64,000 bases of DNA from an uncultured Bacteroidales bacterium (GCA_900317845.1 ONII01000001.1:104802-168801); one strand, 5' to 3'; positions 7,591 through 16,446 are shown, numbered from the stretch's first letter. Program-made: numbers and translations. The notes: generated by a model from the letters alone, not told the origin.

Positions 7591-8421
7591 TTATATATTG
7601 TTGTCGTTGTCAATAAGTGTGTACTCGATGGGTTTGTCCTTATGATAAACGAACGAATAGGCGTTCTGTGCCGTATTGATCTCCCCGTCGGCATAACCGG
7701 CCACCACCAGCATGCACTCCTCCCCCTCTTCTATGTGCCGGTCATTGGCCGAGAAGACGTATGCTTCCGTTCCCCTGGATATCATGCTGGACATGAAGTC
7801 GTAGTCCTCGTACAAGTCTATGATGGAATAGAAGAAAACGCCGGGGGCCATGAACTTTTCCTCTATGCGAGAACGGCTGTCGTAGTCCCAGTAGTATGTT
7901 GCGTCCGGGTCGGAGGGCGTGATGGTCACTTTGTCGGCACCAAACTGGACGTCGAACGTAAGGTCCGTCATTTCCACCACCTTGGTGGCAAAGCCCACAT
8001 CCTGCGGCGTTCCGATGATGGTGCGCGTTTCCGGGTTGACTTGCATGATGACAATCCGGTGCCTGAGGCCGGACACCAAGCCTTTCAACTTGATTTCGCG
8101 CGTGCCCTGATAGCAGAAGACATCGGCATAACTGCTCATGTTTTCCTGGTGATTTTCCCATGCCCCGTACCGGTCTTTGTCCCAGCCCAGCTGCATCTCG
8201 GCCAATTCCATGGCCGGCTTGTCAAAGACGTCGGAGTATTCGTTGAACAGCGCAATCGAATAATAAGCCCCCGAGTTGGAGGGCGCAATGTTCAACCACG
8301 CCTTGGTGCCGGCCACCTTGGTGACTTTCAGGTCAAACGTGCAAGGTTCCGTAAACGGCCGGTCCTTGGTGCAGCCCAGCACGGCCAGCACTGACACTGC
8401 AATGATGCTCCATTTTTTCAT
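7591..8421 (-). CDS. Lipoprotein of unknown function
   Basis: The 276-residue protein starts MKKWSIIAVSVLAVLGC, with lipobox Cys17, so it is exported and lipid-anchored. I chose the ATG at 8421 over a TTG at 8433 because it begins the signal peptide. The mature part is predicted mostly beta, perhaps two fibronectin-like or carbohydrate-binding-like repeats (around 20-125 and 130-270). Aromatic, acidic motifs such as YYWDYDSRSR are present. No named family is recognised. It lies between the hydrolase and GH2 genes, so a role in the same surface process is inferred only from the operon. Confidence 0.7.
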   Translation of the reverse strand: MKKWSIIAVSVLAVLGCTKDRPFTEPCTFDLKVTKVAGTKAWLNIAPSNSGAYYSIALFNEYSDVFDKPAMELAEMQLGWDKDRYGAWENHQENMSSYADVFCYQGTREIKLKGLVSGLRHRIVIMQVNPETRTIIGTPQDVGFATKVVEMTDLTFDVQFGADKVTITPSDPDATYYWDYDSRSRIEEKFMAPGVFFYSIIDLYEDYDFMSSMISRGTEAYVFSANDRHIEEGEECMLVVAGYADGEINTAQNAYSFVYHKDKPIEYTLIDNDNNI

Positions 8422-8433
8422 ACGCTTTGACAA

Positions 8434-9645
8434 TTATAACTCCGAGGCCACATGCATGATAAAACGGACGGCTCCCATGGCGTGAACGCCGTAATCGCCA
8501 AAATCGAAGTCGATGTTAAAACCCTTGAAGAAGGTTTCCGCCCGCTGGGCATTCACGAAGGGCACGGTCTGGTCCTGCCTGCTGTGAAACATGTAAATGG
8601 GTGACCGGGGCATGAAGTCCAGTACGGAGTTGTTCATGAGCGCCCGGTAAAAAAGGGCGGTGTTCATGTTGTGTTTGTCACGGCCTGCGTCCGTCATGAG
8701 CTCATGGAGCGACTTGGCGCCCATCAGGCGGTTCATCTGGTTCACGGTATAGCGCTTGGAATTGACCCACTCATCGAAATGCTCCAGCAGGCGGGGCTGG
8801 AAGAAATCGGCATAGTCCAAGCCCAGATCTTCTCCCTCGTTCACGCCCTGCAGAATCATGGGGATGGCGCAGGGGATGCCCGTAACATCGTCCGCCATGG
8901 CTTTGTCGAAGGTGGCGGCAAGGTCGTACGGACCGCCGCCGCAATAGACCTTCTGGATGGGAAGGACGTCGCTGTACTCTTTCTGGATCATGCGCATGAC
9001 GCCCAGCGTGGTGGAACCGCCCTGGGAATAGCCCATCAGGATGACCTTGTCGCTCTCCGGCTTGCGGCCAATTTTTTCCAGGTACGGCTTCACGGCCAGA
9101 GCCATATCCACTACGGAACGTGCCGTGCTCTCCACATGCATGTACGGATGGATGCGGTTAGCGGTAATGCCAAAGCCGATATAGTCCGCCACCACCACGG
9201 CATAGCCTTTGGCGGCCACCAGTCCTTCCATGGGGAAGCATTCCGAGGGGCATTCATAGTTGGCGCCGATGGTATAGTGGCTCACAATCACCATATTTTT
9301 GATTTTTCCGTCCCGCGGGATGAGCAGTTTGCCGGAAAGGGTGATAGGGCTGCCGTCTATGTCGTGGCCGGTATAGGTGCCGCTCACGTGGACGACGTTG
9401 TTGCTGTTGATGGTTCCCAGCAGGTCCGACGCCAGGCGCGCCACGCTGGTGACAGCCACCTTGGTTTCCGGGTCCTCCCCTTCCATGAACTGCACTTCCG
9501 GATTGACGGAACCGTCCTCCAGGGCCACCTCCGTAGATTTGACGGAGCTAACCTTAAAGGTTTCAAAATCTACAAATTCCACCTTGGGCTTGACGCAAGC
9601 GGCACACAGGAGGGCCGCCGCAAGGAGTATATAGCGCTTTTTCAT
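8434..9645 (-). CDS. Secreted alpha/beta hydrolase lipoprotein (lipase/esterase-like)
   Basis: 403 residues with lipoprotein signal MKKRYILLAAALLCAAC (Cys17). The hydrolase fold is shown by MVIVSHYTIGANYECPSE, a strand AVVVADYIGFG, the nucleophile elbow GYSQGG with S207, an acid region near MFHSRQDQTVPF and a late histidine (GVHAMG). It resembles secretory-lipase or prolyl-oligopeptidase-like esterases. The start at 9645 is only 4 bases after the stop of the upstream gene; a further ATG at 9660 overlaps that gene and would spoil the signal peptide. It is the second gene of the operon 10297 to 5174. Confidence 0.82.
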   Translation of the reverse strand: MKKRYILLAAALLCAACVKPKVEFVDFETFKVSSVKSTEVALEDGSVNPEVQFMEGEDPETKVAVTSVARLASDLLGTINSNNVVHVSGTYTGHDIDGSPITLSGKLLIPRDGKIKNMVIVSHYTIGANYECPSECFPMEGLVAAKGYAVVVADYIGFGITANRIHPYMHVESTARSVVDMALAVKPYLEKIGRKPESDKVILMGYSQGGSTTLGVMRMIQKEYSDVLPIQKVYCGGGPYDLAATFDKAMADDVTGIPCAIPMILQGVNEGEDLGLDYADFFQPRLLEHFDEWVNSKRYTVNQMNRLMGAKSLHELMTDAGRDKHNMNTALFYRALMNNSVLDFMPRSPIYMFHSRQDQTVPFVNAQRAETFFKGFNIDFDFGDYGVHAMGAVRFIMHVASEL

Positions 9646-9649
9646 AGGC

Positions 9650-10297
9650 TTACCATGCATAATTGAGACTAACGGACAGCAGGCGGGAGCCCAGCATGTA
9701 TATCTTGTTGCCGCCGCTCAGGCCCAGCATGGCCCCCAGCTCCACGCCGCCGGACCAGTGGCCCCAGCCCAGCTGGACGCCCACAAAATTGAGGTTGAGG
9801 GCGGGAGAAAACTCGCAGCCGCCCAGATTGTCAAAGGCAACGAGCATGCCGGCGCCGGCACCGGAGTACAGGGTGACTATTCCCGTATGCAGGTACTCCA
9901 GGCGCACGGTGGGCATGACCACAATGTTGTGGTTGCGCACCTTTGTTGCCGTGCCGATGAGTTTATGGTTACGGTCAAAATTCCCTTCCTCCCAGAAGAT
10001 GCCTTCTATATCCAGCTGGCCGCCCAGCCGTACCAGTTTATTGAGACGGTATCCGTAGTCCACAAAGAAATGGCCCGTGCAGCCGCTGTTAAACTGCTCC
10101 CGGATGGAGAAATTCTCCGGCAGGGCCTGGGGGTTGGGATAGATATGCGGTTTGGTGTTGGCAAAGGTGAGGGTTTCGAACAGGGCGTCTCCCCAGCCGA
10201 TCCGCACTTGATGGCGCATGCTGAAATCACTTGCGGGCTGGGCGTAGGAGACAAATGCCGCAGCCAAAAGACACACTACTAACAGTATACGTTTCAT
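9650..10297 (-). CDS. Outer-membrane beta-barrel-like protein
   Basis: The 215-residue protein has a typical signal peptide (MKRILLVVCLLAAAFVSYAQ). It then has alternating aromatic/glycine strands, such as GHFFVDYGYRLNKLVRLGGQLDIEG and VTLYSGAGAGMLVAF, and ends in a final strand SVSLNYAW with a terminal aromatic residue. These are features of small outer-membrane barrels. It is first in the operon with the lipoprotein hydrolase, the unknown lipoprotein and GH2. The specific role is unknown. Confidence 0.75.
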   Translation of the reverse strand: MKRILLVVCLLAAAFVSYAQPASDFSMRHQVRIGWGDALFETLTFANTKPHIYPNPQALPENFSIREQFNSGCTGHFFVDYGYRLNKLVRLGGQLDIEGIFWEEGNFDRNHKLIGTATKVRNHNIVVMPTVRLEYLHTGIVTLYSGAGAGMLVAFDNLGGCEFSPALNLNFVGVQLGWGHWSGGVELGAMLGLSGGNKIYMLGSRLLSVSLNYAW

Positions 10298-10316
10298 CCT
10301 TCTTGCATTTACTCTA

Positions 10317-10348
10317 CAAAAATAGTGGTTCCGGACGATTTTATCAAA
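10317..10348 (-). promoter_or_regulatory. Promoter of the barrel/hydrolase/GH2 operon
   Basis: On the minus strand, TTTG (10348-10345) and TATTTTTG (10324-10317) are spaced by 20 bp, matching the Bacteroidota consensus. It lies 19 bases upstream of the first start codon. Confidence 0.7.
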
Positions 10349-10356
10349 AGAATTTG

Positions 10357-10364
10357 TACCTTTG
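10357..10364 (+). promoter_or_regulatory. -7 box of divergent barrel gene
   Basis: TACCTTTG lies 8 bases before the ATG at 10373. The opposite promoter's -33 box is 9 bases away, so the two promoters are interleaved. Confidence 0.55.
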
Positions 10365-10372
10365 TGACTGTT

Positions 10373-10891
10373 ATGAGATACAAATGGTTCATTGTTGCAG
10401 TTTTACTGCTCCTGGCCATCCCGGCCCAGGCCCAGTGGTTCATTGGCGGCAGAGTTAGCGTCAACGCCAATTTCAAGGAAAAATCCGGCGGGGTTGTCCT
10501 GCGCCCGGATGTAGGTTATACCTTCAAAAATGACATCGCCGTAGGTGTCAATGGTATTTTCGAATATTACGGTTTCACCCCGCAGCCGGGAGAAAACCGC
10601 AATTCCAACATCAGCTATGGCCTGGCACCGTATATCCAGTATTATTTTGTCCGCATCGGAAAGGTCTCATTCTATCTGGACGGCGGCGTGGAAATCACCC
10701 GGCAAACCTATCCGGACGACGCCTACTGGCGTTTTACTCCCTATCTGAGCCCGGGCATGGAGATTGTGCTCACGGACCACTGGTCTTTCCTGGGCACCCT
10801 GGGACGCCTGGATTACGACTCTTTCACCAAGTCCTTCGGGTTCTCTGTTGACGGTTCGGCGTTTTCGGCCGGTCTGTACTATAATTTCTAA
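10373..10891 (+). CDS. Small outer-membrane beta-barrel protein
   Basis: The 172-residue protein starts with a signal peptide MRYKWFIVAVLLLLAIPAQAQ. The mature part has repeated amphipathic strands: WFIGGRVSVNANF, VVLRPDVGYTF, SYGLAPYIQYYFV, VSFYLDGGVEIT and a final FSAGLYYNF. It looks like an eight-stranded barrel of the OmpW/OmpA-barrel size. The ATG at 10373 is chosen over one at 10325 because it starts the signal peptide. It is divergent from another barrel gene. Its function is unknown. Confidence 0.75.
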   Translation: MRYKWFIVAVLLLLAIPAQAQWFIGGRVSVNANFKEKSGGVVLRPDVGYTFKNDIAVGVNGIFEYYGFTPQPGENRNSNISYGLAPYIQYYFVRIGKVSFYLDGGVEITRQTYPDDAYWRFTPYLSPGMEIVLTDHWSFLGTLGRLDYDSFTKSFGFSVDGSAFSAGLYYNF

Positions 10892-10904
10892 GCCCGAAGC
10901 GGGC

Positions 10905-12680
10905 TCAAATCAGCACAATCAGGTTGTTGGTACTCATGGAGTTGTCGTAACGCATGAGTGCGCATCCGCTCATCACCATGCGCACGCCCAGCGTGGTTTC
11001 CGGGTGCTCGGGATCCTCTTTCCAGTGGGAGGCGCGTTCCGTGATGTCAAAGCGGCGGCAATCGTCCCGGAAACGGAGAATGGCCTGGTCCATGAATAGG
11101 GACAGGCGGATTTCCAGATGATGGGGCTTGCCGTCATTGAAGCCGTAAATAGTGATGATGTTGCCCATCTCCTCGATGTACATGCTCACCAAGTAGGCTT
11201 TATCGGCTGCCAGCCCACGCTCCAGGCAAAACTCCTGGGCTTGCTCTGCCAGGGACCATACGTCCTCCTGCCGCTCCAGGGTGCGCACCAGGCGGTTCTC
11301 CGGCGGAACGCCAAAGCCCTCGGGTACGTCCAGATAGGCTTCCATCCCCTTGTAGCGCTTGTCCCGATGGAGGTAGAAATACAGGTTCACGCTCAGGATA
11401 ACCACCATCTGGCTCACGGCAAAGGAGGCGAAAACGCCTTCTATGCCCCAGATCCATCCCATGACAAACGCACAGAGGACCAGCGACAGGAGTTCCTCTC
11501 CCAGGAAAATCCAGACGGCGGTCCGGTTGTGTCCCACCCCCTGCTCATAGCAGCCCAGACAGCGGGACCAGGCCATCAGGGGCATGGCCACGGCCAGCCA
11601 GCGGACAGCATGGACCGCCAGCGGATAGGCCTCGTCCAGCGGACTCAGGTACAAGGACACCAGCGGCTTTGCCAGCGAGAACACCACTACGCCCAAAAGC
11701 CCCATGATAAGGATACAGGAATAGGCGCTCATGCGCACCAGGTCCATGAGGCCGCGACGGTCCTGCTCCCCATAGCTGATGCCGCTCAGCAGGAGCGTCG
11801 CCCCGGATATGCCGATAGCCACCGACAGCAGCAGCGTGGACAGGTTGTGCTGCACGGAAAATGCAGCCATGGCCGTGGCGCCGGCCGTTCCCATAACCAG
11901 GGTATTGAGGCTGATGATGGCCACGGAACGGGCCGCCACCCGTGCACCGGCCGGAAGTCCCATCCGGAAGATTTGCCCCGGACGGCTGCCGGCTATATCG
12001 CGCGGGCGCAGGTGGAACAGGCGGTACTTCTTGAGGAAATAGGTGAGCAGCACCATCATGCCCAGGAAATAGCTGATGGTGGTGGCCATGCCAATGCCCC
12101 ACATGCCGCCGTGGAACACCTTGACATTCAGAATGTCGATAATGATGTCCGACCCACCCATGACTACGCTGCCGGCATGCACCAGTTTGCGTTCCCCGTC
12201 AATCTGGAGCACGGGAATGAGCGAAAGGAAGATCAGAAGGAACGGAGTTCCCATGAACACGGCTTTCAGGTAATCCGTAGACATGTCTGCAATGACGCCC
12301 GTCGACGGCGCTCCCATCATATGGGCGAAAGAACGCGGGAAAAGCAGTCCCGTAACGGAAAAAAGAACCGCCACAACCAGGGTATAGAACATGGTGGCGG
12401 AGAACAGTCCGTTGGCTTTTTGGGGTTCTCCCCTGCCGATATAAACCGTGCAGGGCTGCTGGAAGCCCACGGTAATCATGTACGAGAAGATGGAAAGCAG
12501 CACGAAGATGGGCGTTGCAAGACCATGGGCAGCCATGGCGTCTTCCCCCAGGTAATGCCCCACGATAATACCGTCGATAACGCCGCAAACGGCATCGGCC
12601 AGTTCTGCATTGATCAGAACCAGCATGGTCTCCAGGAATTGCTTCCGGCTAAGGGCGGGAATGTTGCTTAGCTTTTCCAT
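10905..12680 (-). CDS. MATE-family transporter fused to a GHKL (anti-sigma kinase-like) domain
   Basis: 591 residues. Residues about 10-450 form a 12-helix MATE antiporter with typical segments (LADAVCGVIDGIIVGHYLG near the N-terminus). MATE proteins export drugs or metabolites with Na+ or H+. Residues about 463-591 are soluble and resemble the RsbW/SpoIIAB HATPase fold. There is an N-box-like helix VSMYIEEMGNIITIYGF, a G1-like LRFRDDCRRFDI, a G2-like TLGVRMVMSG and a final strand NNLIVLI. The ATG at 12680 is chosen; the codon before it is TTG. A -7-like box TACCTTTA lies at 12695-12688. Its short 3' gap to the convergent barrel gene holds a small hairpin. Confidence 0.85.
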   Translation of the reverse strand: MEKLSNIPALSRKQFLETMLVLINAELADAVCGVIDGIIVGHYLGEDAMAAHGLATPIFVLLSIFSYMITVGFQQPCTVYIGRGEPQKANGLFSATMFYTLVVAVLFSVTGLLFPRSFAHMMGAPSTGVIADMSTDYLKAVFMGTPFLLIFLSLIPVLQIDGERKLVHAGSVVMGGSDIIIDILNVKVFHGGMWGIGMATTISYFLGMMVLLTYFLKKYRLFHLRPRDIAGSRPGQIFRMGLPAGARVAARSVAIISLNTLVMGTAGATAMAAFSVQHNLSTLLLSVAIGISGATLLLSGISYGEQDRRGLMDLVRMSAYSCILIMGLLGVVVFSLAKPLVSLYLSPLDEAYPLAVHAVRWLAVAMPLMAWSRCLGCYEQGVGHNRTAVWIFLGEELLSLVLCAFVMGWIWGIEGVFASFAVSQMVVILSVNLYFYLHRDKRYKGMEAYLDVPEGFGVPPENRLVRTLERQEDVWSLAEQAQEFCLERGLAADKAYLVSMYIEEMGNIITIYGFNDGKPHHLEIRLSLFMDQAILRFRDDCRRFDITERASHWKEDPEHPETTLGVRMVMSGCALMRYDNSMSTNNLIVLI

Positions 12681-12748
12681 CAACTTGTAAAGGTACGAAT
12701 TATTTTTTTAAACCCGTGAATTTGTCTATATTTACAACATAAAAACGC

Positions 12749-12779
12749 TTGCTCGGCTAGTTTTATTTGCTTATCTTTG
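12749..12779 (+). promoter_or_regulatory. aspA promoter
   Basis: TTG (12749-12751) and TATCTTTG (12772-12779) are spaced by 20 bp, ending 20 bases before the ATG. Confidence 0.65.
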
Positions 12780-12799
12780 CGCTATTATCACTACAAACT

Positions 12800-14212
12800 A
12801 TGTCAGAAACCAAATTCCGGGTCGAGAGCGACCTTATCGGCGAACTTCAAGTTCCCATCGACGCTTATTACGGCGTGCAAACCCAACGGGCTCTTAACAA
12901 CTATAAAATTTCCAACACGCGGATGTGCGACTATCCGGAGTACATCATTGCCATGGCCTATGTGAAAATGGCCGCGGCGGCCGCCAACGCGGAACTGGGC
13001 GTGCTGGACCCCAAAATTGCCGATGCCATTGTGGCGGCCTGCAAGGAAATTGTGGCCGGTAAACTGTGGGACCAGTTCCCGGTAGATATGATGCAGGGCG
13101 GCGCCGGCACCTCGGTGAACATGAACGCCAACGAGGTCATCGCCAACCGCGCCCTGGAACTCATGGGGCACAAGAAGGGCGAGTACCAGTTCTGCTCCCC
13201 CAACGACCATGTGAACTGCGCCCAAAGTACCAACGACGCCTATCCGTCGGCCTTCCGTTACACTTTTGTGCGCATGAACAAGCACGTGGAGGAAGCACTC
13301 CGGCAGCTGATTGCCGCCTTCCGCGCCAAGGGTGAAGAGTTCAAAGACATCATCAAGATGGGCCGTACCCAGCTGCAGGATGCCGTTCCCATGACCTCCG
13401 GCCAGGAATTCAACGCCTTTGCCAACAACCTGGAGGAGGAACTGGCCAACCTGGAGCGCAATGCGGTGCTCCTCAAAGAGATTAACATGGGCGGTACGGC
13501 TATCGGCACCGGCCTTAACGCCGTTCCCGGCTTTGCAGAGCTGTGCACCAAGAAGATGAGCGAGTTCACCGGAGACAGCTTCGAAAAGGCCCCGGACCTG
13601 GTAGAGGCCACGCCGGATACCGGCGCATACGTAAGCTATTCCGCCGCCCTCAAGCGCCTGGCTGTCAAGCTCTCCAAAACCTGTAACGACCTCCGCCTCA
13701 TGGCTTCCGGTCCCCGCTGCGGCCTGCACGAGATTAACCTCCCGGCCATGGCGCCCGGCTCCTCCATCATGCCCGGCAAGGTGAACCCCGTGATTCCGGA
13801 AGTAACCAACCAGGTGTGTTTCAAGGTGATTGGCAACGACACCGCCGTGTGCTTTGCCGCAGAGGCCGGCCAGCTGCAGCTCAACGTGATGGAGCCCGTG
13901 ATTGTAGAGTGCATCCTGGAAAGCCAGACCTGGCTCATCAATGTAATGAACACCCTCCGCACCCTCTGCGTAGAAGGCATCACCGTCAATGCAGAGCACT
14001 GCCAGAAGATGGTCAAGAACTCCATTGGCATTGTCACCGCCCTGAATCCGTACATTGGCTACAAAGCCTCCACCAAGGTTGCCAAAGAAGCCCTGGAGAC
14101 CGGCCGTAGCGTGTATGACCTGGTGCTGGAAAAAGGCCTCATGACGCGCGAGAAGCTGGACGAGGCCCTGGATCCCAAGGCCATGACCGCCTCCCACGAC
14201 TTTTTGAAATAA
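12800..14212 (+). CDS. aspA: Aspartate ammonia-lyase
   Basis: The 470-residue cytoplasmic enzyme splits L-aspartate into fumarate and ammonia. It shows the lyase superfamily blocks: MMQGGAGTSVNMNANEV, STNDAYPSA, MGRTQLQDAVPMTSGQEF and the signature GSSIMPGKVN from residue 320 on the flexible active-site loop. The combination LQDAVPMT and the length favour aspartase over class II fumarase, whose block is normally KTHLQDATPLT-like. The fumarate formed can enter the class I fumarase and fumarate-reducing routes; fumarase lies nearby on the other strand. It is transcribed alone, from its own promoter, to a hairpin terminator. Confidence 0.92.
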   Translation: MSETKFRVESDLIGELQVPIDAYYGVQTQRALNNYKISNTRMCDYPEYIIAMAYVKMAAAAANAELGVLDPKIADAIVAACKEIVAGKLWDQFPVDMMQGGAGTSVNMNANEVIANRALELMGHKKGEYQFCSPNDHVNCAQSTNDAYPSAFRYTFVRMNKHVEEALRQLIAAFRAKGEEFKDIIKMGRTQLQDAVPMTSGQEFNAFANNLEEELANLERNAVLLKEINMGGTAIGTGLNAVPGFAELCTKKMSEFTGDSFEKAPDLVEATPDTGAYVSYSAALKRLAVKLSKTCNDLRLMASGPRCGLHEINLPAMAPGSSIMPGKVNPVIPEVTNQVCFKVIGNDTAVCFAAEAGQLQLNVMEPVIVECILESQTWLINVMNTLRTLCVEGITVNAEHCQKMVKNSIGIVTALNPYIGYKASTKVAKEALETGRSVYDLVLEKGLMTREKLDEALDPKAMTASHDFLK

Positions 14213-14252
14213 GCCGCTGATCGGTAAGCTGCTGAGTATCAGCTAAATCCTG

Positions 14253-14285
14253 AAAATCCTCGTTCAATTTTTGTACGAGGATTTT
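14253..14285. terminator. Bidirectional hairpin terminator after aspA
   Basis: AAAATCCTCGT (14253-14263) pairs with ACGAGGATTTT (14275-14285). A very similar hairpin recurs at 19000-19032 and a related one at 16372-16404. It lies between convergent genes. Confidence 0.85.
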
Positions 14286-14320
14286 GCGTAACTAATTCAC
14301 TTACACCTATTTACCGGCCA

Positions 14321-15346
14321 CTAAACGAAGACGTGGCCTGCGGAGGCGGCGCCGGCCAGCAGCATCACCAGCAGTACAATGACGATGATGAGCCAAAGGA
14401 CGAAGATGACCAGGCCCGGTTTCCAACTGGGAGATTTGAAGCCGAAGATGAGCTGAATACCGCCGTACAGGATACCGACGAAGGGCAGGATGACGGCCAG
14501 GGCCAGCAGGGCTACCACCCAGTCGGTGGCCAGCATGTCCATCAGGAACGGGGCATGCTCGTTGACCTCTTCCATGAAGCGGGCGTACGGAATGCCGAAC
14601 CAATCGACACCCTTGAGGCTGAACACCGAAAGGGAGGCCAGGCCCGAGGTTCCCGTGATGAGCAGGACAAAGCCGATAACGATGAGGAAGATGCGACCCA
14701 CCTGCTTGAAGAAACTGGAGCGGGTCACTTCGCGGGCGGTGTTACCCATCTCATGGATGCCGGCTTGCACGTTCCGGCGGATTTCATCGGCCGTTCCGCG
14801 GTCGCCTTTCATGGCCCAGCGGTCCTGCGCGGTGCGGGCGGCGGGCATCGACACCCAAAGCACGGCATACACTACCGGGATGCTCAGGCTCCATGTTCCC
14901 GTATATTTTCCACTGAAGAAGGTGAGCAGGGTGAGGACGACAAAGGCCATGCGCAGCCATGCGACATCGATATTGAGGTACGTGGCCAGGCCGCTGCAGA
15001 CACCTCCCAAGCGTTTGTTTTCATCGTCCCGGAAGAGTTTTTTCCGTCCTTTCCCGCTCTCGGGGGCGGCCTGCTCCGTCGGGTCGTCGGCCTCGATGCG
15101 TTCCGGTCGGCCTATAATGTCAATCACGGCCTGCACATGGTCGATGGTGCCAACGCCATGATTGCCGCATTTGTCCAGCAGAAGCTCCGCTACCCGCTCT
15201 TCGATCCCTTCCATGATTTCCTTGCCGCCTTCCTGCGAAAGGTAGTGGGCTTCCAACTCATCGATATAGCGTTTCAAGGCTTCCGAGGCATCCCGTTCCA
15301 ATACGAACGCGTATCCGCCTACACTGATTTGTTCGGTTTCCTTCAT
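14321..15346 (-). CDS. PspC-domain membrane protein
   Basis: 341 residues. An N-terminal cytosolic region (about 1-95) contains EQISVGGYAFVLERDA and a predicted helical bundle. A PspC domain follows (about 100-170; KLFRDDENKRLGGVCSGLATYLNID then membrane helices). After a loop, three or more further membrane helices lie near 215, 285 and 315. PspC proteins sense or respond to envelope stress. The N-terminal 95 residues match the start of the other PspC protein in this operon. It is the last of three genes (PspC - PadR - PspC). Confidence 0.82.
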   Translation of the reverse strand: MKETEQISVGGYAFVLERDASEALKRYIDELEAHYLSQEGGKEIMEGIEERVAELLLDKCGNHGVGTIDHVQAVIDIIGRPERIEADDPTEQAAPESGKGRKKLFRDDENKRLGGVCSGLATYLNIDVAWLRMAFVVLTLLTFFSGKYTGTWSLSIPVVYAVLWVSMPAARTAQDRWAMKGDRGTADEIRRNVQAGIHEMGNTAREVTRSSFFKQVGRIFLIVIGFVLLITGTSGLASLSVFSLKGVDWFGIPYARFMEEVNEHAPFLMDMLATDWVVALLALAVILPFVGILYGGIQLIFGFKSPSWKPGLVIFVLWLIIVIVLLVMLLAGAASAGHVFV

Positions 15347-15350
15347 GACT

Positions 15351-15680
15351 TTATTTCTTTAGCGTGTCGATACTTTGGACCATTTCCTGCCAGGCGGCAT
15401 CCATCTCGGCGAGCTGGGCGCGCCCTTTATCGGTAATGACATAATACTTGCGGGGCGGCCCCTGAGGGGACTCTTCCCAGCGGTAAGAGAGCAGGCCCTG
15501 ATTCTTTTGCCGAATCAGGAGCGGATAAAGGGTCCCTTCCACCACGAGCATGTTCGCGGCTTTGAGTTCATCCAGGATGTTGGAGGCATAGGCCTCTTTG
15601 CGGCTCAGAATACAGAGGATACAGTATTCCAGCACGCCCTTTCGCATCTGGGAACGTACATTGTCACCGGTGTTTTCCAT
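15351..15680 (-). CDS. PadR-family transcriptional regulator
   Basis: The 109-residue protein is almost only the PadR winged helix: RKGVLEYCILCILSRKEAYASNIL, then EGTLYPLLIRQKNQGLLSYRW, and the wing SPQGPPRKYYVITDKGRAQL. A short C-terminal helix would serve for dimerisation. PadR proteins are mostly repressors released by stress ligands. Gaps of 3 and 4 bases to the two PspC genes show one operon. Autoregulation of the envelope-stress operon is likely but not visible as a clear operator. Confidence 0.9.
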   Translation of the reverse strand: MENTGDNVRSQMRKGVLEYCILCILSRKEAYASNILDELKAANMLVVEGTLYPLLIRQKNQGLLSYRWEESPQGPPRKYYVITDKGRAQLAEMDAAWQEMVQSIDTLKK

Positions 15681-15683
15681 AAC

Positions 15684-16247
15684 TTACTTTTTATACGAGG
15701 TGAAACGGGACATATTTTCGGCCGTAGCAGGCATGCCACGCATTTCGCACTTTTTGGCGGGAGTATCGGCCATCGGCACGGCAATCCATAAGATGAGGTA
15801 AATCCAGAAGCCGGCGCTACCGAAGACAAGCGCCACCAGCATGAGGACGCGAATAAGGGTAACATCGGCATCCAGATAGTAGGACAGGCCGCTGCAAATG
15901 CCGGCCAGCTTCTTATCGTCCGGGTCGCGGTACAGTTTTCTGGCCGATGGCCTTTCGGGCGTTGTTCCGGTGGAAGCGCCGCTTTCGGCCGTTCCGTCCG
16001 GCATACCCAGGGTCGATGCCACTTGCTCTACCATGGGCAAGGTCACTACCCTACCGCTGTCGCCGATTTCTTTGTAGAAGAGCTCTGCGATGCGCCCTTC
16101 TATCTCGTCCATCACCTCGGCCTTCTGGCTCTCCGAAACGGTGAGCCGGGCCCGGAAATGCTCCAAATAACCGCTGAGGCGGTTGTAAGCATCATCGTCA
16201 AGGGTGAAATTGCGCCCTCCTAAAGAAACATTGGTAACCTTTTTCAT
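15684..16247 (-). CDS. PspC-domain membrane protein, short form
   Basis: 187 residues. The N-terminal region begins MKKVTNVSLGGRNFTLDDDAYNRL, and the helical bundle runs to about residue 75. A linker rich in Ser/Thr/Gly is followed by the PspC domain (KLYRDPDDKKLAGICSGLSYYLDAD, then two membrane helices). It is first in the operon with padR and the long PspC gene. The two PspC proteins share layout but differ in the extra membrane helices of the long form. Confidence 0.85.
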   Translation of the reverse strand: MKKVTNVSLGGRNFTLDDDAYNRLSGYLEHFRARLTVSESQKAEVMDEIEGRIAELFYKEIGDSGRVVTLPMVEQVASTLGMPDGTAESGASTGTTPERPSARKLYRDPDDKKLAGICSGLSYYLDADVTLIRVLMLVALVFGSAGFWIYLILWIAVPMADTPAKKCEMRGMPATAENMSRFTSYKK

Positions 16248-16268
16248 TTCGCAAAATATTTTTCAATG

Positions 16269-16276
16269 CAAAGATA
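16269..16276 (-). promoter_or_regulatory. -7 box of the PspC/PadR operon
   Basis: TATCTTTG on the minus strand lies 21 bases upstream of the ATG at 16247. A TTG lies about 21 bp further upstream. Confidence 0.6.
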
Positions 16277-16371
16277 TTAATTTTTATTGGTACTTTGCAA
16301 TACATAGTAGTAGAATTTTCAAAATATTTTTGCGAGTGGCCACCAACTCACTGATACAGAGCATATTACGC

Positions 16372-16404
16372 AAAACCCTCGGCTCTTTTTGCGCCGAGGA
16401 TTTT
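16372..16404. terminator. Hairpin terminator after rubredoxin
   Basis: CCTCGGC pairs with GCCGAGG, extended by A/T pairs with one mismatch, and the loop contains CTTTTTG. It belongs to the same family as the hairpins at 14253 and 19000. Confidence 0.75.
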
Positions 16405-16446
16405 ACACAAAGTGTTGATTGTCAATTACTTATCGACCAGTCGCGA

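Noticed and set aside
12800-14212. Class II fumarase
   Set aside because: The LQDAVPMT block and the overall motif set fit aspartase better; a class I fumarase is already encoded nearby.
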